A DNA stretch of 64,000 bases from Deltaproteobacteria bacterium. GTDB taxonomy: Bacteria; Desulfobacterota; Desulfobulbia; Desulfobulbales; Desulfurivibrionaceae. This document shows positions 16,474 to 25,335 of this stretch, one piece after another (positions within the stretch are counted from its first letter, which is position 1; every line of letters starts with the position of its first letter). The notes under the pieces were generated by a model. It did not search any database and was not told the origin of the DNA. It worked only from the letters and a program-made list of their open reading frames with translations. The DNA is taken from NCBI GenBank assembly GCA_013349285.1, contig DUZU01000001.1:51632-115631 (forward strand). The letters are read 5' to 3'. The position numbers and the translations under genes were made by a program.

Positions 16474-17415
16474 ATGGATCTGCGCAGCGTTGATGTCGGG
16501 CTTCTTCCATGTCAACAGTATGATCGGCGATTAATTAAGCAAGGGGTGGCGCGGTTGCTGGCGGCTCTTGAGCTGCAGGTGGCGTTCGGCAGCCGGGTGT
16601 TGCTGAAGCCCAATCTCGTTATCGGTGGGCGCAACAACGGCTTGCCCTGCACCAATCCTGAATTTGTGGCGGCGGTGGCGCAATTGTTTGTCGATCATGG
16701 GGCCAGGGTCATGGTCAGCGATTCTCCCGCCTTTGGTTCGGCCAAAGGGGTGATGGCCTCCTGTGGCATCACTGAGGCCTTAAAAGGTCTGCCGGTGGAA
16801 TTGGTGAATTTCAGTGCGGTACGTCGGCTTAAGCTGCCCTGCGGCATTTCGGTCGGCATTGCCCGGCAGGCCCTGGAGTGTGACCTGTTGGTCAATCTGC
16901 CCAAGGTCAAGGCCCATGGCCAGCTTTTTGTTTCCTTGGCGGTGAAGAATTATTTCGGCGCCCTGGTCGGTTTCCAAAAGCCGTGGCTGCATGCCAGATA
17001 CGGTGACGTTGACAACCGTTTTGAATCGTTGTTGATTGATCTGCTTGCGGTGTTACCGAACGGAGTAAGTTTGGTGGACGGGATCGTCGCCATGCATGAG
17101 GATGGACCGGCCAACGGTAAACCCTTCCCGTTGGCGGTGATTGGCGGGGCTGTCAACCCGGTGGCGCTGGATACCGCGCTGCTGGCAATATTGAAGCTCT
17201 CGCCCGGGCAGAGTCCGCTCTGGCGGGAGGGTGCCCGCCGCAAACTTATCGGCAGCTCGGCCGCCGAACTGGTTTTTCCTCTGGCCGCTCCGGCGCAGCT
17301 GGCCGTCGATGGTTTTTCGGCGCCGGAGCGCTTGAAACCGGTGACTTTTCATCCCGGGCGGTTGGTGGTCGGCGCGATAAAGCGCATCATGGCCCGTTTC
17401 GATCATCAACCATGA
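16474..17415 (+). CDS. DUF362 domain protein
   Basis: A 313-residue member of the DUF362 family. Typical motifs are VLLKPNLVIGG near residue 43, VSDSPAFGSAKGVM near 86, LLVNLPKVKAHG near 140 and VDGIVAMHEDGPANGKPFPL near 200. DUF362 proteins are often fused to or found with 4Fe-4S ferredoxin domains; this copy has no cysteine cluster of that kind. GGAAGGG precedes the ATG. It is alone in its transcription unit, divergent from the flagellar operon, with a probable terminator after it. The biochemical function is not known. Confidence 0.8.
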   Translation: MDLRSVDVGLLPCQQYDRRLIKQGVARLLAALELQVAFGSRVLLKPNLVIGGRNNGLPCTNPEFVAAVAQLFVDHGARVMVSDSPAFGSAKGVMASCGITEALKGLPVELVNFSAVRRLKLPCGISVGIARQALECDLLVNLPKVKAHGQLFVSLAVKNYFGALVGFQKPWLHARYGDVDNRFESLLIDLLAVLPNGVSLVDGIVAMHEDGPANGKPFPLAVIGGAVNPVALDTALLAILKLSPGQSPLWREGARRKLIGSSAAELVFPLAAPAQLAVDGFSAPERLKPVTFHPGRLVVGAIKRIMARFDHQP

Positions 17416-17525
17416 TCTTCATCGGATAAAGTGTGAAAGGATACTTTACAATTTTTCCTGAAAATTTTATTCTGCCGCTTTTGAAAATATTGATTACCGC
17501 GAATCTTAAGCCGATTAAAAACTTG

Positions 17526-17558
17526 CAGGGCCTGCGGCCTGGTTGGGCCTGTTTTTTT
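17526..17558 (+). terminator. Probable rho-independent terminator after the DUF362 gene
   Basis: A GC-rich imperfect stem (CAGGGCC paired with GGGCCTG, one mismatch) is followed by seven T. It lies about 110 nt downstream of the DUF362 stop, so it is plausible but not tight. Confidence 0.5.
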
Positions 17559-17682
17559 GTGGGAGCGAAGTTATTCGCGAAAAAATTACAAAATATTCCT
17601 CCAGCCGGCTGAAATTTGCAGATAATCAAATAAAATTTGTATCCAAGACCGCATTGCTATTTAACTCTAGAGGAGTGAGGCT

Positions 17683-18435
17683 ATGTTTGACTTGAAGGGT
17701 AAAGTTGGGCTGGTGACGGGAAGTTCTCGGGGCATCGGCAAGGCTATCGCGGTTAGGCTTGCCGAAAACGGGGTTGATCTGGTGGTCAACTATGTGCGGC
17801 ACCGGCAGGATGCCGAAAATACGGCCCGTTTGATCGAGGCCAAGGGCGGCCGCTGTCTGGTGGTTAAGGCCAATGTCGCCAATGACGACGACGTGGCTCA
17901 GATGTTTGACCAGGTCAAGGCTCAATACGGCCGGCTCGATTTCTTGATCAGCAACGCCGCCTCCGGGGTGTTGAAGCCGGCCATGGAGTTGAGCAGCCGC
18001 CATTGGAATTGGGCCATGGATATCAATGCCCGCGCCCTGCTTACCCTGGCCCAGCAGGCCATGCCTTTGATGCCTGCGGGCGGAAGAATTTTAGCTGTTT
18101 CCAGCATGGGGGCGGTCAGAGCCGTTGAAAATTATACGGCGGTCGGCGCTTCCAAGGCGGCCCTGGAATCGTTGGTTCGCCATCTGGCGGTGGAGTTGGG
18201 GCCCAAAGGGATAAAGGTCAATACCATCAGCGCCGGGGCGGTTGATACCGAAGCCTTGAAGAAATTTCCCAACCGCAGCCAGATTCTCGGCGGCGCTCTG
18301 GAGCGAACCCCCCTGGGCAGGCTGACCACCCCGGAGGATGTGGCGGATGTAGCCCTTTTTCTTTGCAGTGAGCTTTCCCGCATGATCCACGGACAGACCA
18401 TTGTCGTGGACGGCGGATATTCCATTCGGGCCTAG
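17683..18435 (+). CDS. fabL: Enoyl-[acyl-carrier-protein] reductase, FabL-like SDR
   Basis: A 250-residue short-chain dehydrogenase with the N-terminal NAD(P) motif VTGSSRGIGKA and C-terminal GQTIIVDGG-type ending. The segment SNAASGVLKPAMELSSRHWN and the active-site block SSMGAVRAVENYTAVGASKAAL match the FabL (YgaA-type) NADPH enoyl-ACP reductases of Bacillus rather than FabG or FabI. The Tyr-x6-Lys catalytic spacing (YTAVGASK) differs from the usual YxxxK. GAGGAG precedes the ATG. It would catalyse the last step of fatty acid elongation. Assignment to FabL over a general SDR is by motif only. Confidence 0.75.
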   Translation: MFDLKGKVGLVTGSSRGIGKAIAVRLAENGVDLVVNYVRHRQDAENTARLIEAKGGRCLVVKANVANDDDVAQMFDQVKAQYGRLDFLISNAASGVLKPAMELSSRHWNWAMDINARALLTLAQQAMPLMPAGGRILAVSSMGAVRAVENYTAVGASKAALESLVRHLAVELGPKGIKVNTISAGAVDTEALKKFPNRSQILGGALERTPLGRLTTPEDVADVALFLCSELSRMIHGQTIVVDGGYSIRA

Positions 18436-18507
18436 CCCCTAACCTGTTTTGGTTGCAGGGTCAAGTTGCAGATCTTCTTGGCCGCTCTGACTTGGTTTTA
18501 GTTTAAT

Positions 18508-19113
18508 ATGAAAGACGCTTTTCAAACTATTTGTCCTCTTATTCTGGCGTCCGGCTCCCCCCGGCGCCATGATTTTTTGACCAATCTCGGGCTTGATTTC
18601 ACGGTGCGGGTGGCCGATATTGCCGAGAATTGTCTGCCCGGCGAGAAACCGAAGGCCTTTGTCGAAAGGATGGCCTTGGAGAAGGCCCGGGCCGTGGCGG
18701 CGTTGGTTGCCGGGGCCTGGGTGCTGGCCGCCGACACGGTGGTGGCGGTTGATGAGCAGATCCTCGGCAAGCCGGAGGATGAGGCCGCGGCCCGGCGGAT
18801 GTTGATGCTGCTTGCCGGCCGCTGGCATCAGGTCTGGACCGGCTTCTGCCTCTGTTGCAAGGATTCCGGCGAGCAGGTGATCCGCTCGGTCTGCACCGAG
18901 GTTTGTTTTATTCCGTTAAGCCCCAATCTGTGCGCCGCCTATGTGGCCACCGGCGAACCGCTGGACAAGGCGGGTTCCTACGGGATCCAGGGGCGGGGCG
19001 GGTTTCTGGTCAAGGAAATTCGCGGCTCCTACACCAATGTCGTGGGGCTGCCCCTGGCCGAAGTCTTGGAGGAATTACTGCGCCTTGGGATAATTGCTCC
19101 GAATGCCGGTTAG
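18508..19113 (+). CDS. maf: Maf-family nucleoside triphosphate pyrophosphatase
   Basis: A 201-residue Maf/YceF/YhdE-type hydrolase that removes non-canonical or modified nucleotides. The signature ILASGSPRRHDFL is at residues 12-24, with VLAADTVVAVDEQILGKP and DKAGSYGIQGRGGFLV as the other conserved blocks. The start ATG at 18508 has only a weak ribosome binding site. It lies 72 nt downstream of fabL and could be in one unit with it. The family has been linked with cell-division arrest. Confidence 0.92.
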   Translation: MKDAFQTICPLILASGSPRRHDFLTNLGLDFTVRVADIAENCLPGEKPKAFVERMALEKARAVAALVAGAWVLAADTVVAVDEQILGKPEDEAAARRMLMLLAGRWHQVWTGFCLCCKDSGEQVIRSVCTEVCFIPLSPNLCAAYVATGEPLDKAGSYGIQGRGGFLVKEIRGSYTNVVGLPLAEVLEELLRLGIIAPNAG

Positions 19114-19237
19114 TTTGGTTTTATTTCTTGGTTTGATCTGCTAGGATAATTTGAAATAATTGTTATCTTTCTTGCGGCCCTTTCAGTCGCGCCTTGCCGC
19201 ATTGGGATGTAAAGCTTTTTCAGCTAAGGAATCACCT

Positions 19238-20482
19238 GTGCCAACAGCAAAGACCCCCCATCATATCTTTATCGCCCGGCAGCCCATTTTTAAACGCAAT
19301 ATGCGGGTGTTCGCCTATGAGCTTCTTTTTAGAAGCGGGCTGGCTAATTTTTTTGATCCCCGGCAGGATGGTGAAGAGGCTAGTTCCAAGGTTATTACCA
19401 ACAGTTTTCTTTTGATCGGCATTGCCAAGGTTACCGGCGGCAAAAAAGCCTTTATCAATTTTACCGAAGATATGGTGCTCAGCGGTTATCCCACCCTGTT
19501 TCCCAATCGTGATGCCGTGATTGAGATCTTGGAAGATGTGCGGGTGACGGAAGAGGTGGTGGCGGCCTGCCGGGAGCTGGTGGCGCAAGGGTATGTGCTC
19601 GCCTTGGATGATTTTCTCTACGATGATCATTTTATTCCTTTGCTTAAAATAGCCAAAATCGTCAAATTCGACATCCGGCAGATGAGCTTTGCCGAGCTTA
19701 AGCGGCAGGTGAAGATCGTCAAGCAGTACAAGGTCAAACTGTTGGCGGAAAAGATTGAAACCTTTGAGGAGTTTGAGGCGGTTAAGGAGCTTGGTTTCGA
19801 TCTTTTTCAGGGTTATTTTTTCAGCAAGCCCAAGATCGTCGAAGGCCGCGATATTCCCGGTTCAAAGTTGCATTATCTCCAGGTGTTGCGGTTGATCGGG
19901 GATGAGAATTTTGATTTCAGCAAGCTTGGCGAGCTTATTGCCCGGGATGTTTCCCTGGCCTACAAGTTGCTCAAATATGTTAATTCTGCCTATTTTGCCC
20001 GGATGCATGAGGTGGAGTCATTGACCTCGGCGGTGGCCATGCTGGGGGAGCTTAATCTGCGGAAATGGCTGGCCCTGATGATGCTTTCCTATCTGGCCGA
20101 CGATAAACCCTCCGAGCTTCTGCGGTTGGCCACCTTGCGGGGAAGTTTTTGTGAGTTGATCGCGGTGCGTCTTTTGCGGCGGGGCAGGGATGCCGCCCTG
20201 TTTCATACGGCCGGCATGTTTTCTTTGTTGCCGGCCATGCTCGATAAGCCGATGGCTGATATTATCGGGGAGCTGGCCTTGGCCCCCTTGGTAAAAGAGG
20301 CATTGCTGGGGCGCGGCGTCAACCCGATCTTTCAGGCCCTGTGCCTGGTCAAGGCCTATGAGCGGGGGGAGTGGGAGCCGGTGTTGACCTTGGTCAATGC
20401 CCTGGGGGTTAAACTGGATGATCTGCCGCCTCTGTACGAGGCGGCCCTGGAAACCCTGCTGCTCTTCGATTTTACAGATTAA
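19238..20482 (+). CDS. EAL-HDOD signalling protein (YuxH type)
   Basis: About 414 residues: an N-terminal degenerate EAL domain (residues about 1-200) and a C-terminal HDOD domain (about 205-390). The EAL motif reads AYELLFR and the later DDFG-type segment reads LDDFLYDD, so metal-dependent c-di-GMP phosphodiesterase activity is unlikely; known EAL-HDOD proteins are mostly regulators. I chose the GTG at 19238, with AAGGA 7 nt upstream; an upstream TTG at 19160 extends the frame but lacks a ribosome binding site. The 3' end overlaps the convergent glyS by 11 nt. Confidence 0.85.
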   Translation: MPTAKTPHHIFIARQPIFKRNMRVFAYELLFRSGLANFFDPRQDGEEASSKVITNSFLLIGIAKVTGGKKAFINFTEDMVLSGYPTLFPNRDAVIEILEDVRVTEEVVAACRELVAQGYVLALDDFLYDDHFIPLLKIAKIVKFDIRQMSFAELKRQVKIVKQYKVKLLAEKIETFEEFEAVKELGFDLFQGYFFSKPKIVEGRDIPGSKLHYLQVLRLIGDENFDFSKLGELIARDVSLAYKLLKYVNSAYFARMHEVESLTSAVAMLGELNLRKWLALMMLSYLADDKPSELLRLATLRGSFCELIAVRLLRRGRDAALFHTAGMFSLLPAMLDKPMADIIGELALAPLVKEALLGRGVNPIFQALCLVKAYERGEWEPVLTLVNALGVKLDDLPPLYEAALETLLLFDFTD

Positions 20483-22547
20483 GAGCGTACATCTTGGAAA
20501 AATCGCCGACCTTGAGGAAAAGGCGGGCGATTGCGGTGAGCAGGTTGAGGCGGTTGGTTCGCACGGCCTCATCCTCGGCCATGACCATCACCTCGTCAAA
20601 GAAATTATCCACCGCCTCTTTCATCTTGATGATAACGGTGAGCGCCTCTTGGTAGGCTTTTTTCTCAATAAGCGGCAGGGCTTCCTGATAGGTGGCCTGG
20701 TAGACCTGGTAAAGCTTTTGCTCGGCCGGGTCACTGAAAAGCTCGGGCTTGATCTCGGTCGCGGAATTGTCCTTGATGATGTTGATCACCCGTTTGAAGG
20801 CGCCGGCCAGCAGGGTGAAGGCCTCTTTGTTGCTGATGGCCATCAGCGCCTCGATCCGTTGTCGGCAGTCGATCGGGTCGTCAAACGATACCGAGGTGAC
20901 CGCCTCCACCGCTTCGATCGGAATCCCCTGATTGGTTAAATCGTTTACAAAGCGGCCTTTGATAAAGTTAAGGATGTTCTCTTTGGCTTCGTCGTGGGCC
21001 ACGGTAAGTTTGTCGCCGTAGAGGGTCAATCCTTTTTCGATCCAATCCGTGAGAAAGACGTGAAAGCCCTGGGCGGTGATGATGTGGAGCAGCCCCAGGG
21101 AAAGGCGGCGCAGGCCGAAGGGGTCGGTGGTGCCGGTGGGGGTCTGGCCGATGCCGAAGCAGCCGATAATGGAGTCAAGCCGGTCGGCCATGCCGACCAG
21201 GGCGCCGGGGGTGGAGGTGGGCAGGGCGCCGCCGGCCCGGACCGGCAGATAATGTTCGTGGATGGCCAGGGCGACTTCCGCCGGTTCGCCGTTGAGCAGG
21301 GCGTAATCCTTGCCGATGGAGCCTTGCAGGGAAGGAAACTCGCCGACCATGTCGGTCAGCAGGTCTGCCTTGGCAAGATGGGCGCTGCGCCGGGTGGTTG
21401 CCAGCAGAGCAGGGGCAAGTTCTTGGGCCAGTAATCCCGCCAGCTCGGTGACCCGCTCGGTTTTTTCCAGCATGGTTCCCAGCTTATTCTGAAAAATAAC
21501 CCCGTTGAGCTTGGCCACCCGGTCGTTAAGGGAGCTGTGCTGGTCTTCCTTGAAAAAGAAAAAGGCATCTTCGAGCCGGGCCCGGATCACGCGCTGGTGG
21601 CCTTCGGCCGCCAGCTTTTTGTCTTTGACCCGGGTGTTGTTGACCGCAATGAAATGGGGCATGAGTTTGCCGCGGTTGTCAACCACGGCAAAATATTTCT
21701 GGTGTTCCCGCATTGAGGTGATCAAAACCTCCTGGGGCAGGGCGAGAAAGCGTTCTTCAAAGGTACCGCAGATGGCAAAGGGGCTTTCCACCAGATTGCT
21801 CACCGTGGCCAACAGCTCGTCGTCATGCAGGATCAGCCCGCCCACCTCGTCCGCGGCTGCGGTGATCTCGGCCAAGACGGCCCGGCGCCGTTCTTCCTCA
21901 ACAACCAGAACCTCGGCCTTGCGCAATGTTTCCACATATTGGGAGAAGTTGTTGACCGGGTATTGGCCCTGGTCCATGAAGCGGTGGCCCCGGGTGGTGT
22001 TGCCGCTGGTTATTGCGTCAATGGTAAAGGGGATGGTCTGCTCATTATAAACGGCGAGCAGCCACTGGATCGGCCGGGCGAATTGAAAGCGGCCGCTACC
22101 CCAGCGCATGGATTTGGGGAAGGATATGCCGCTCACCACTTCGGGCAGTAGTTCGTTGAGTAGTTCGGCGGTGGGGCGGCCTTTTTCCTCAACCTTAAGC
22201 ATCAGATACTCGCCCTTGGCGGTTTCTATGATCTTGATGTCGTCCACGCTTGCGCCCCGGGATTTGGCAAAGCCGATCGCCGCTTTGGTGGGGTTGCCGT
22301 CGCTATCGAAGGCCGCTTTCTTGGGCGGGCCGAGGACATCTTCTTTCCGGTCCGGTTGCTGATCAACAAGATCGGCAACGGTTATTGTCAGACGGCGAGG
22401 GGTGGCGGCGCCGCGGATTTCCCGATAGGAAAGGGCCAGCTCCGTGAGCCGGGCGGCGATGATGCTCTGCATCTGCTGTAAGGCCGGGGTAATGTAACCG
22501 GCCGGGATTTCCTCGGTGCCTATTTCAAAAAGAAGTTCATGCTGCAT
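20472..22547 (-). CDS. glyS: Glycine--tRNA ligase beta subunit
   Basis: A 691-residue beta subunit of the alpha2beta2 glycyl-tRNA synthetase; E. coli GlyS is 689 residues. N-terminal LLFEIGTEEIPAGYI, the central HYLPVRAGGALPTSTPGALVGMADRLD and the HD-like and C-terminal anticodon-binding regions are present. I chose ATG 22547 over an upstream TTG at 22565 because the family starts at this point. The alpha subunit glyQ, usually directly upstream, is not here; the upstream neighbour is a FolE2-like gene. The 3' end overlaps the EAL-HDOD gene. Confidence 0.96.
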   Translation of the reverse strand: MQHELLFEIGTEEIPAGYITPALQQMQSIIAARLTELALSYREIRGAATPRRLTITVADLVDQQPDRKEDVLGPPKKAAFDSDGNPTKAAIGFAKSRGASVDDIKIIETAKGEYLMLKVEEKGRPTAELLNELLPEVVSGISFPKSMRWGSGRFQFARPIQWLLAVYNEQTIPFTIDAITSGNTTRGHRFMDQGQYPVNNFSQYVETLRKAEVLVVEEERRRAVLAEITAAADEVGGLILHDDELLATVSNLVESPFAICGTFEERFLALPQEVLITSMREHQKYFAVVDNRGKLMPHFIAVNNTRVKDKKLAAEGHQRVIRARLEDAFFFFKEDQHSSLNDRVAKLNGVIFQNKLGTMLEKTERVTELAGLLAQELAPALLATTRRSAHLAKADLLTDMVGEFPSLQGSIGKDYALLNGEPAEVALAIHEHYLPVRAGGALPTSTPGALVGMADRLDSIIGCFGIGQTPTGTTDPFGLRRLSLGLLHIITAQGFHVFLTDWIEKGLTLYGDKLTVAHDEAKENILNFIKGRFVNDLTNQGIPIEAVEAVTSVSFDDPIDCRQRIEALMAISNKEAFTLLAGAFKRVINIIKDNSATEIKPELFSDPAEQKLYQVYQATYQEALPLIEKKAYQEALTVIIKMKEAVDNFFDEVMVMAEDEAVRTNRLNLLTAIARLFLKVGDFSKMYALNL

Positions 22548-22619
22548 GGTGTGGTCTCGTTGCAATCAAGGGTTAGTTGGTGTCTGGCCGTATTTCAGGC
22601 CGGACAGCAGTTTCATCGG

Positions 22620-23381
22620 TCAGTGTTGCATGGTCTTGCTATCGCTTTCCGGCCACTCCAAGGAGGCAAAGGTGGAAAAGCCTTGGGAGAGATTTTCCAC
22701 CTGGATGGAAAACCACTTTATATCGGGATGGGTTTCCATCTTTTCACCCAGCGCCTTGGTGAGTTCTTCCACGGACAAGGTTTTGCCGCGGGAGTTTTCA
22801 TCGGTGGGCCAGCTGAGGTCATGGGCGGTAACCGTTTCCGCCATCTGGATCAGGTCCTCGATCCAAATGAAATGCTTGAAGCGGAGCCTGATGTTGGCCC
22901 GGCCCCAGTGGCCGAGGGAGCGGGGCATGCCGGCCGCGGCCTGGGGCGGCAAGGGCGGCGCGATGGGGACTTCTATTTCCAGCACCAAGTCGTCAATCTC
23001 TTCAAAGGAGCCGTGCATTTTGCATTTGTATTCGTTGATGCTTACGGTTTGGCCGGCAATCGGTTTTCGTTTGAGAAAGTAAGGGAATTCAATCTCAATA
23101 TGGGCGGCCTCGGCCTGGAGTTTGGCCTTCATTTCCTCGAGGATGAGATGAAAACTTTTCAGATTGATTTCGCCGTGGAACCGGTTGAGGATCTCGACAA
23201 ACCGGCTCATGTGGGTGCCTTTGAAATGATGGGGCAGGTTGACATACATGTTGACCGTGGCCACGGTCTTCTGGGTCCGGGTGGATTTGTCGAGGACGGT
23301 TACCGGGTAGGAGATATTTTTCACCCCGACTTTTTTGATGTTGATGCGTCGATAGTCGCGCTGTCCTTGGATGTCCTTCAT
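22620..23381 (-). CDS. FolE2/MptA-family protein lacking the usual metal ligands
   Basis: A 253-residue member of the type IB GTP cyclohydrolase family (COG1469). Conserved blocks include DIQ at the N-terminus, RRINIKKVGVKNISYPVTVLD, VNLPHHFKGTHMSRFVEILN and a WIEDLI segment. The family's CPCSK metal-binding motif is absent: the region reads PIAPPLPPQAAAGMPRSLGH. The C-terminal block that normally carries a conserved His (family NxHSAYA-type) reads ENLSQGFSTFASLEW. The fold is clearly FolE2, but GTP hydrolysis by the usual mechanism looks unlikely. It precedes glyS by 72 nt, and a terminator lies just upstream of it. Confidence 0.8.
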   Translation of the reverse strand: MKDIQGQRDYRRINIKKVGVKNISYPVTVLDKSTRTQKTVATVNMYVNLPHHFKGTHMSRFVEILNRFHGEINLKSFHLILEEMKAKLQAEAAHIEIEFPYFLKRKPIAGQTVSINEYKCKMHGSFEEIDDLVLEIEVPIAPPLPPQAAAGMPRSLGHWGRANIRLRFKHFIWIEDLIQMAETVTAHDLSWPTDENSRGKTLSVEELTKALGEKMETHPDIKWFSIQVENLSQGFSTFASLEWPESDSKTMQH

Positions 23382-23420
23382 CTTGCCGTCAACCGCATTT
23401 TTGATCCCGGGGGAATGAAT

Positions 23421-23451
23421 AAAAAAATAAGCCTCTTTGCGAAGAGGCTTA
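23421..23451 (-). terminator. Rho-independent terminator after the single-domain response regulator
   Basis: A perfect 10-bp stem (TAAGCCTCTT paired with AAGAGGCTTA, 23428-23451) with a 4-nt loop is followed on the minus strand by a run of seven U. It lies 38 nt past the stop of the receiver gene and before the FolE2-like gene, so the latter has its own transcription. Confidence 0.88.
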
Positions 23452-23488
23452 AAGTGAACTTATTAAAATTTTTATGCGCCAAAGTCAA

Positions 23489-23839
23489 TCAGGATAGGTG
23501 TTTTTTTACCGCCGCTTTAAGTTCGTCGAGGTTGGCTGATTTGACGATATAGTCGTCCGAGGCCCAGGTTGACAGATCCTGTTTAAACTCCTGGTAGGCG
23601 GAACTGAGGATGACCGGCAGGTTGGGGTTTGATTCCTTGATCTGCCTCAAGGCGTCGATGCCGTTCATCCCCGGCATATTAATGTCGAGAATGACCAGGT
23701 CCGGGGAGATAATTTTCAGTTTGCCCAGAGCTTCTTCGCCGGACAGGGCGGAATGAACCTCATATCCTTCTTCTTCGAGTTCTTCCCGATAGAGGAGATG
23801 GATACTGTCTTCATCGTCAACCAGCAATATCTTTTTCAT
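23489..23839 (-). CDS. Single-domain response regulator
   Basis: A 116-residue stand-alone receiver. It starts MKKILLVDDED, with the phosphoacceptor Asp in LVILDINMPGMNGIDAL near residue 54, and ends after VKSANLDELKAAVKKHLS. The conserved Lys is in the context DYIVKSANLDE, not the usual KP. The upstream in-frame extension to 23980 lies in the galT intergenic region and has no start signal, whereas the ATG at 23839 has AGAGGT 4 nt upstream. No kinase gene is nearby. Confidence 0.9.
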   Translation of the reverse strand: MKKILLVDDEDSIHLLYREELEEEGYEVHSALSGEEALGKLKIISPDLVILDINMPGMNGIDALRQIKESNPNLPVILSSAYQEFKQDLSTWASDDYIVKSANLDELKAAVKKHLS

Positions 23840-23900
23840 GATTACCTCTTGTGTCTCAGTAAAAGGGCTGGTACCTGGCCGGCCTTTTTTTATCAAAAAA

Positions 23901-24902
23901 TTAAATCTCTGCGTCTCGAAGGTAGCGGGCGGCTTCTTCGGGGGGAATCGGGTTGATATAAAATCCTGAACCCCATTCAAAGCCTGCGATCATGGTCAGT
24001 TTGGGCATGATTTCAAAATGCCAGTGATAATGGCTGAGCGAGTCGGAGCGCAATGGGGCGCTATGTAACACAAAGTTGTATGGGACATTGGGAATGCATT
24101 TGTCGAGGCGAAGCATGCATTCGGAAAATATCTCGGAGAGCGCGACGAAATGGTTTTCATCCATGGAGATATAGGATGATGAGTGTTTCTTCGGCAGAAT
24201 CCACATCTCAAATGGCGAGCGGGGCGCATAGGGGGCAATGGCGATAAACAGTTCGTTTTGCGCGACCAGCCTGATTTTTTGATTGATCTCCTGGCGAATA
24301 ATGTCGCAGAAGATGCAGCGCTCTTTGTAGCTGTAATATGAGAGGCTGCCTTCAAGTTCCGAGGTGATCATGCGGGGCAGGATCGGCAACGCGATCAGCT
24401 GGGAGTGGGAATGCTCCAAAGAGGCGCCCGCCGCCGCCCCATAGTTTTTAAAGATCATTACATAGCTGAAGCGCGGATCTTTGCCCAGATCGGTGATCCG
24501 GTCGCGGTAGGCCCGGAACACCCTGATCATCCGGGCGGGAGGCAGGTGGGTGAAGGTCTCATTGTGGTCCGGAGTCTCGATGATAACTTCATGGGCGCCG
24601 ATACCGTTCATCTTGTCGTAAAGGCCTTCACCTTCCTTGTTAAGGTCGCCTTCGATGATCAGGGCAGGGTATTTGTTGGGAACAACCCTTATTTCCCAGC
24701 CCGGTTTATTGGAGGGGCGGTCGGCAGTGTTGCTGTAGCTGAGCACCTCCGGCGGCGTGGTGTTTTCGTTGCCGGGGCAAAGAGGGCAAAATCCGCCTCT
24801 GACCGAGTTCTTTTCAATAATGAAATCGGTCGGTCGCTTGCCGCGTTCCGCTGAGATGATGATCCAGCGGCCGATAATCGGGTCTTTGCGAAGTTCCGGC
24901 AT
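23901..24902 (-). CDS. galT: Galactose-1-phosphate uridylyltransferase-like protein
   Basis: A 333-residue HIT-superfamily nucleotidylyltransferase of GalT type. The zinc-binding CPLCPG is near residue 38 and the active-site motif reads GASLEHSHSQLIALP (His-x-His-x-Gln). A second Cys pair occurs in the segment CIFCDI. The N-terminus MPELRKDPIIGRWIIIS is typical. The frame stays open upstream to 25028 inside the DksA-type gene, but I placed the start at 24902 with GGA nearby. Plants and some bacteria use similar proteins as ADP-glucose phosphorylase, so the substrate is uncertain. Confidence 0.85.
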   Translation of the reverse strand: MPELRKDPIIGRWIIISAERGKRPTDFIIEKNSVRGGFCPLCPGNENTTPPEVLSYSNTADRPSNKPGWEIRVVPNKYPALIIEGDLNKEGEGLYDKMNGIGAHEVIIETPDHNETFTHLPPARMIRVFRAYRDRITDLGKDPRFSYVMIFKNYGAAAGASLEHSHSQLIALPILPRMITSELEGSLSYYSYKERCIFCDIIRQEINQKIRLVAQNELFIAIAPYAPRSPFEMWILPKKHSSSYISMDENHFVALSEIFSECMLRLDKCIPNVPYNFVLHSAPLRSDSLSHYHWHFEIMPKLTMIAGFEWGSGFYINPIPPEEAARYLRDAEI

Positions 24903-24916
24903 GCCTGATCCTTCGG

Positions 24917-25282
24917 TTAAGCGCCTTTCTGCGCTTTTTCGTGATTTTCTTGCTTGGTCTTGCAAGCGATGCAGAGGGTTGTGACCGGCCGTGCTTCGAG
25001 GCGTTTGTCGGAGATGTCGTCGCCGCAAGCATCGCAGATGCCGTAATGACCCTCGTCAATCCGTTCGATGGCCTCTCTGATTTTGCCGAGCAGCTTGCGT
25101 TCACGGTCACGGATGCGAAGTTCAAAGCTGCGATCGGATTCGGCGGTGGCCCGATCGGTCGGGTCCGGATAGTTGTCACTGTGGTCGGTCATTTCATTGA
25201 TTGTTTTCTCTGCTTCATGCAAAAGGTCTTGGCTCATGTCCTCTAACTTTTTGCGGAAAAACTCAAGTTTTTTTTCGTCCAC
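24917..25282 (-). CDS. dksA: DksA/TraR-family zinc-finger transcription factor
   Basis: A 121-residue DksA-like protein. An N-terminal coiled coil (residues 5-75) contains DPTDRATAESDRSFELR, which positions the acidic tip; a four-cysteine zinc finger CDACGDDISDKRLEARP...LCIACK follows at about 82-108. Such proteins bind the RNA polymerase secondary channel and mediate the ppGpp response. The start is GTG at 25282 with GGGAG upstream. It is 14 nt upstream of galT. It may be one of several DksA-like paralogues in the genome. Confidence 0.9.
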   Translation of the reverse strand: MDEKKLEFFRKKLEDMSQDLLHEAEKTINEMTDHSDNYPDPTDRATAESDRSFELRIRDRERKLLGKIREAIERIDEGHYGICDACGDDISDKRLEARPVTTLCIACKTKQENHEKAQKGA

Positions 25283-25335
25283 GTTGATGCTCCCTTGCTA
25301 TGGCATAGATAGGCCCATGGTATTATAGAGAGAAA

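Noticed and set aside
23858..23890. Hairpin with T7 on the plus strand in the galT/receiver gap
   Set aside because: No plus-strand gene lies upstream to be terminated; the stem is short with a wobble, so it is likely chance.
24903..25028. N-terminal extension of galT
   Set aside because: It overlaps the DksA-type gene in another frame and is Arg-rich; the family start MPELRKDP is at 24902.
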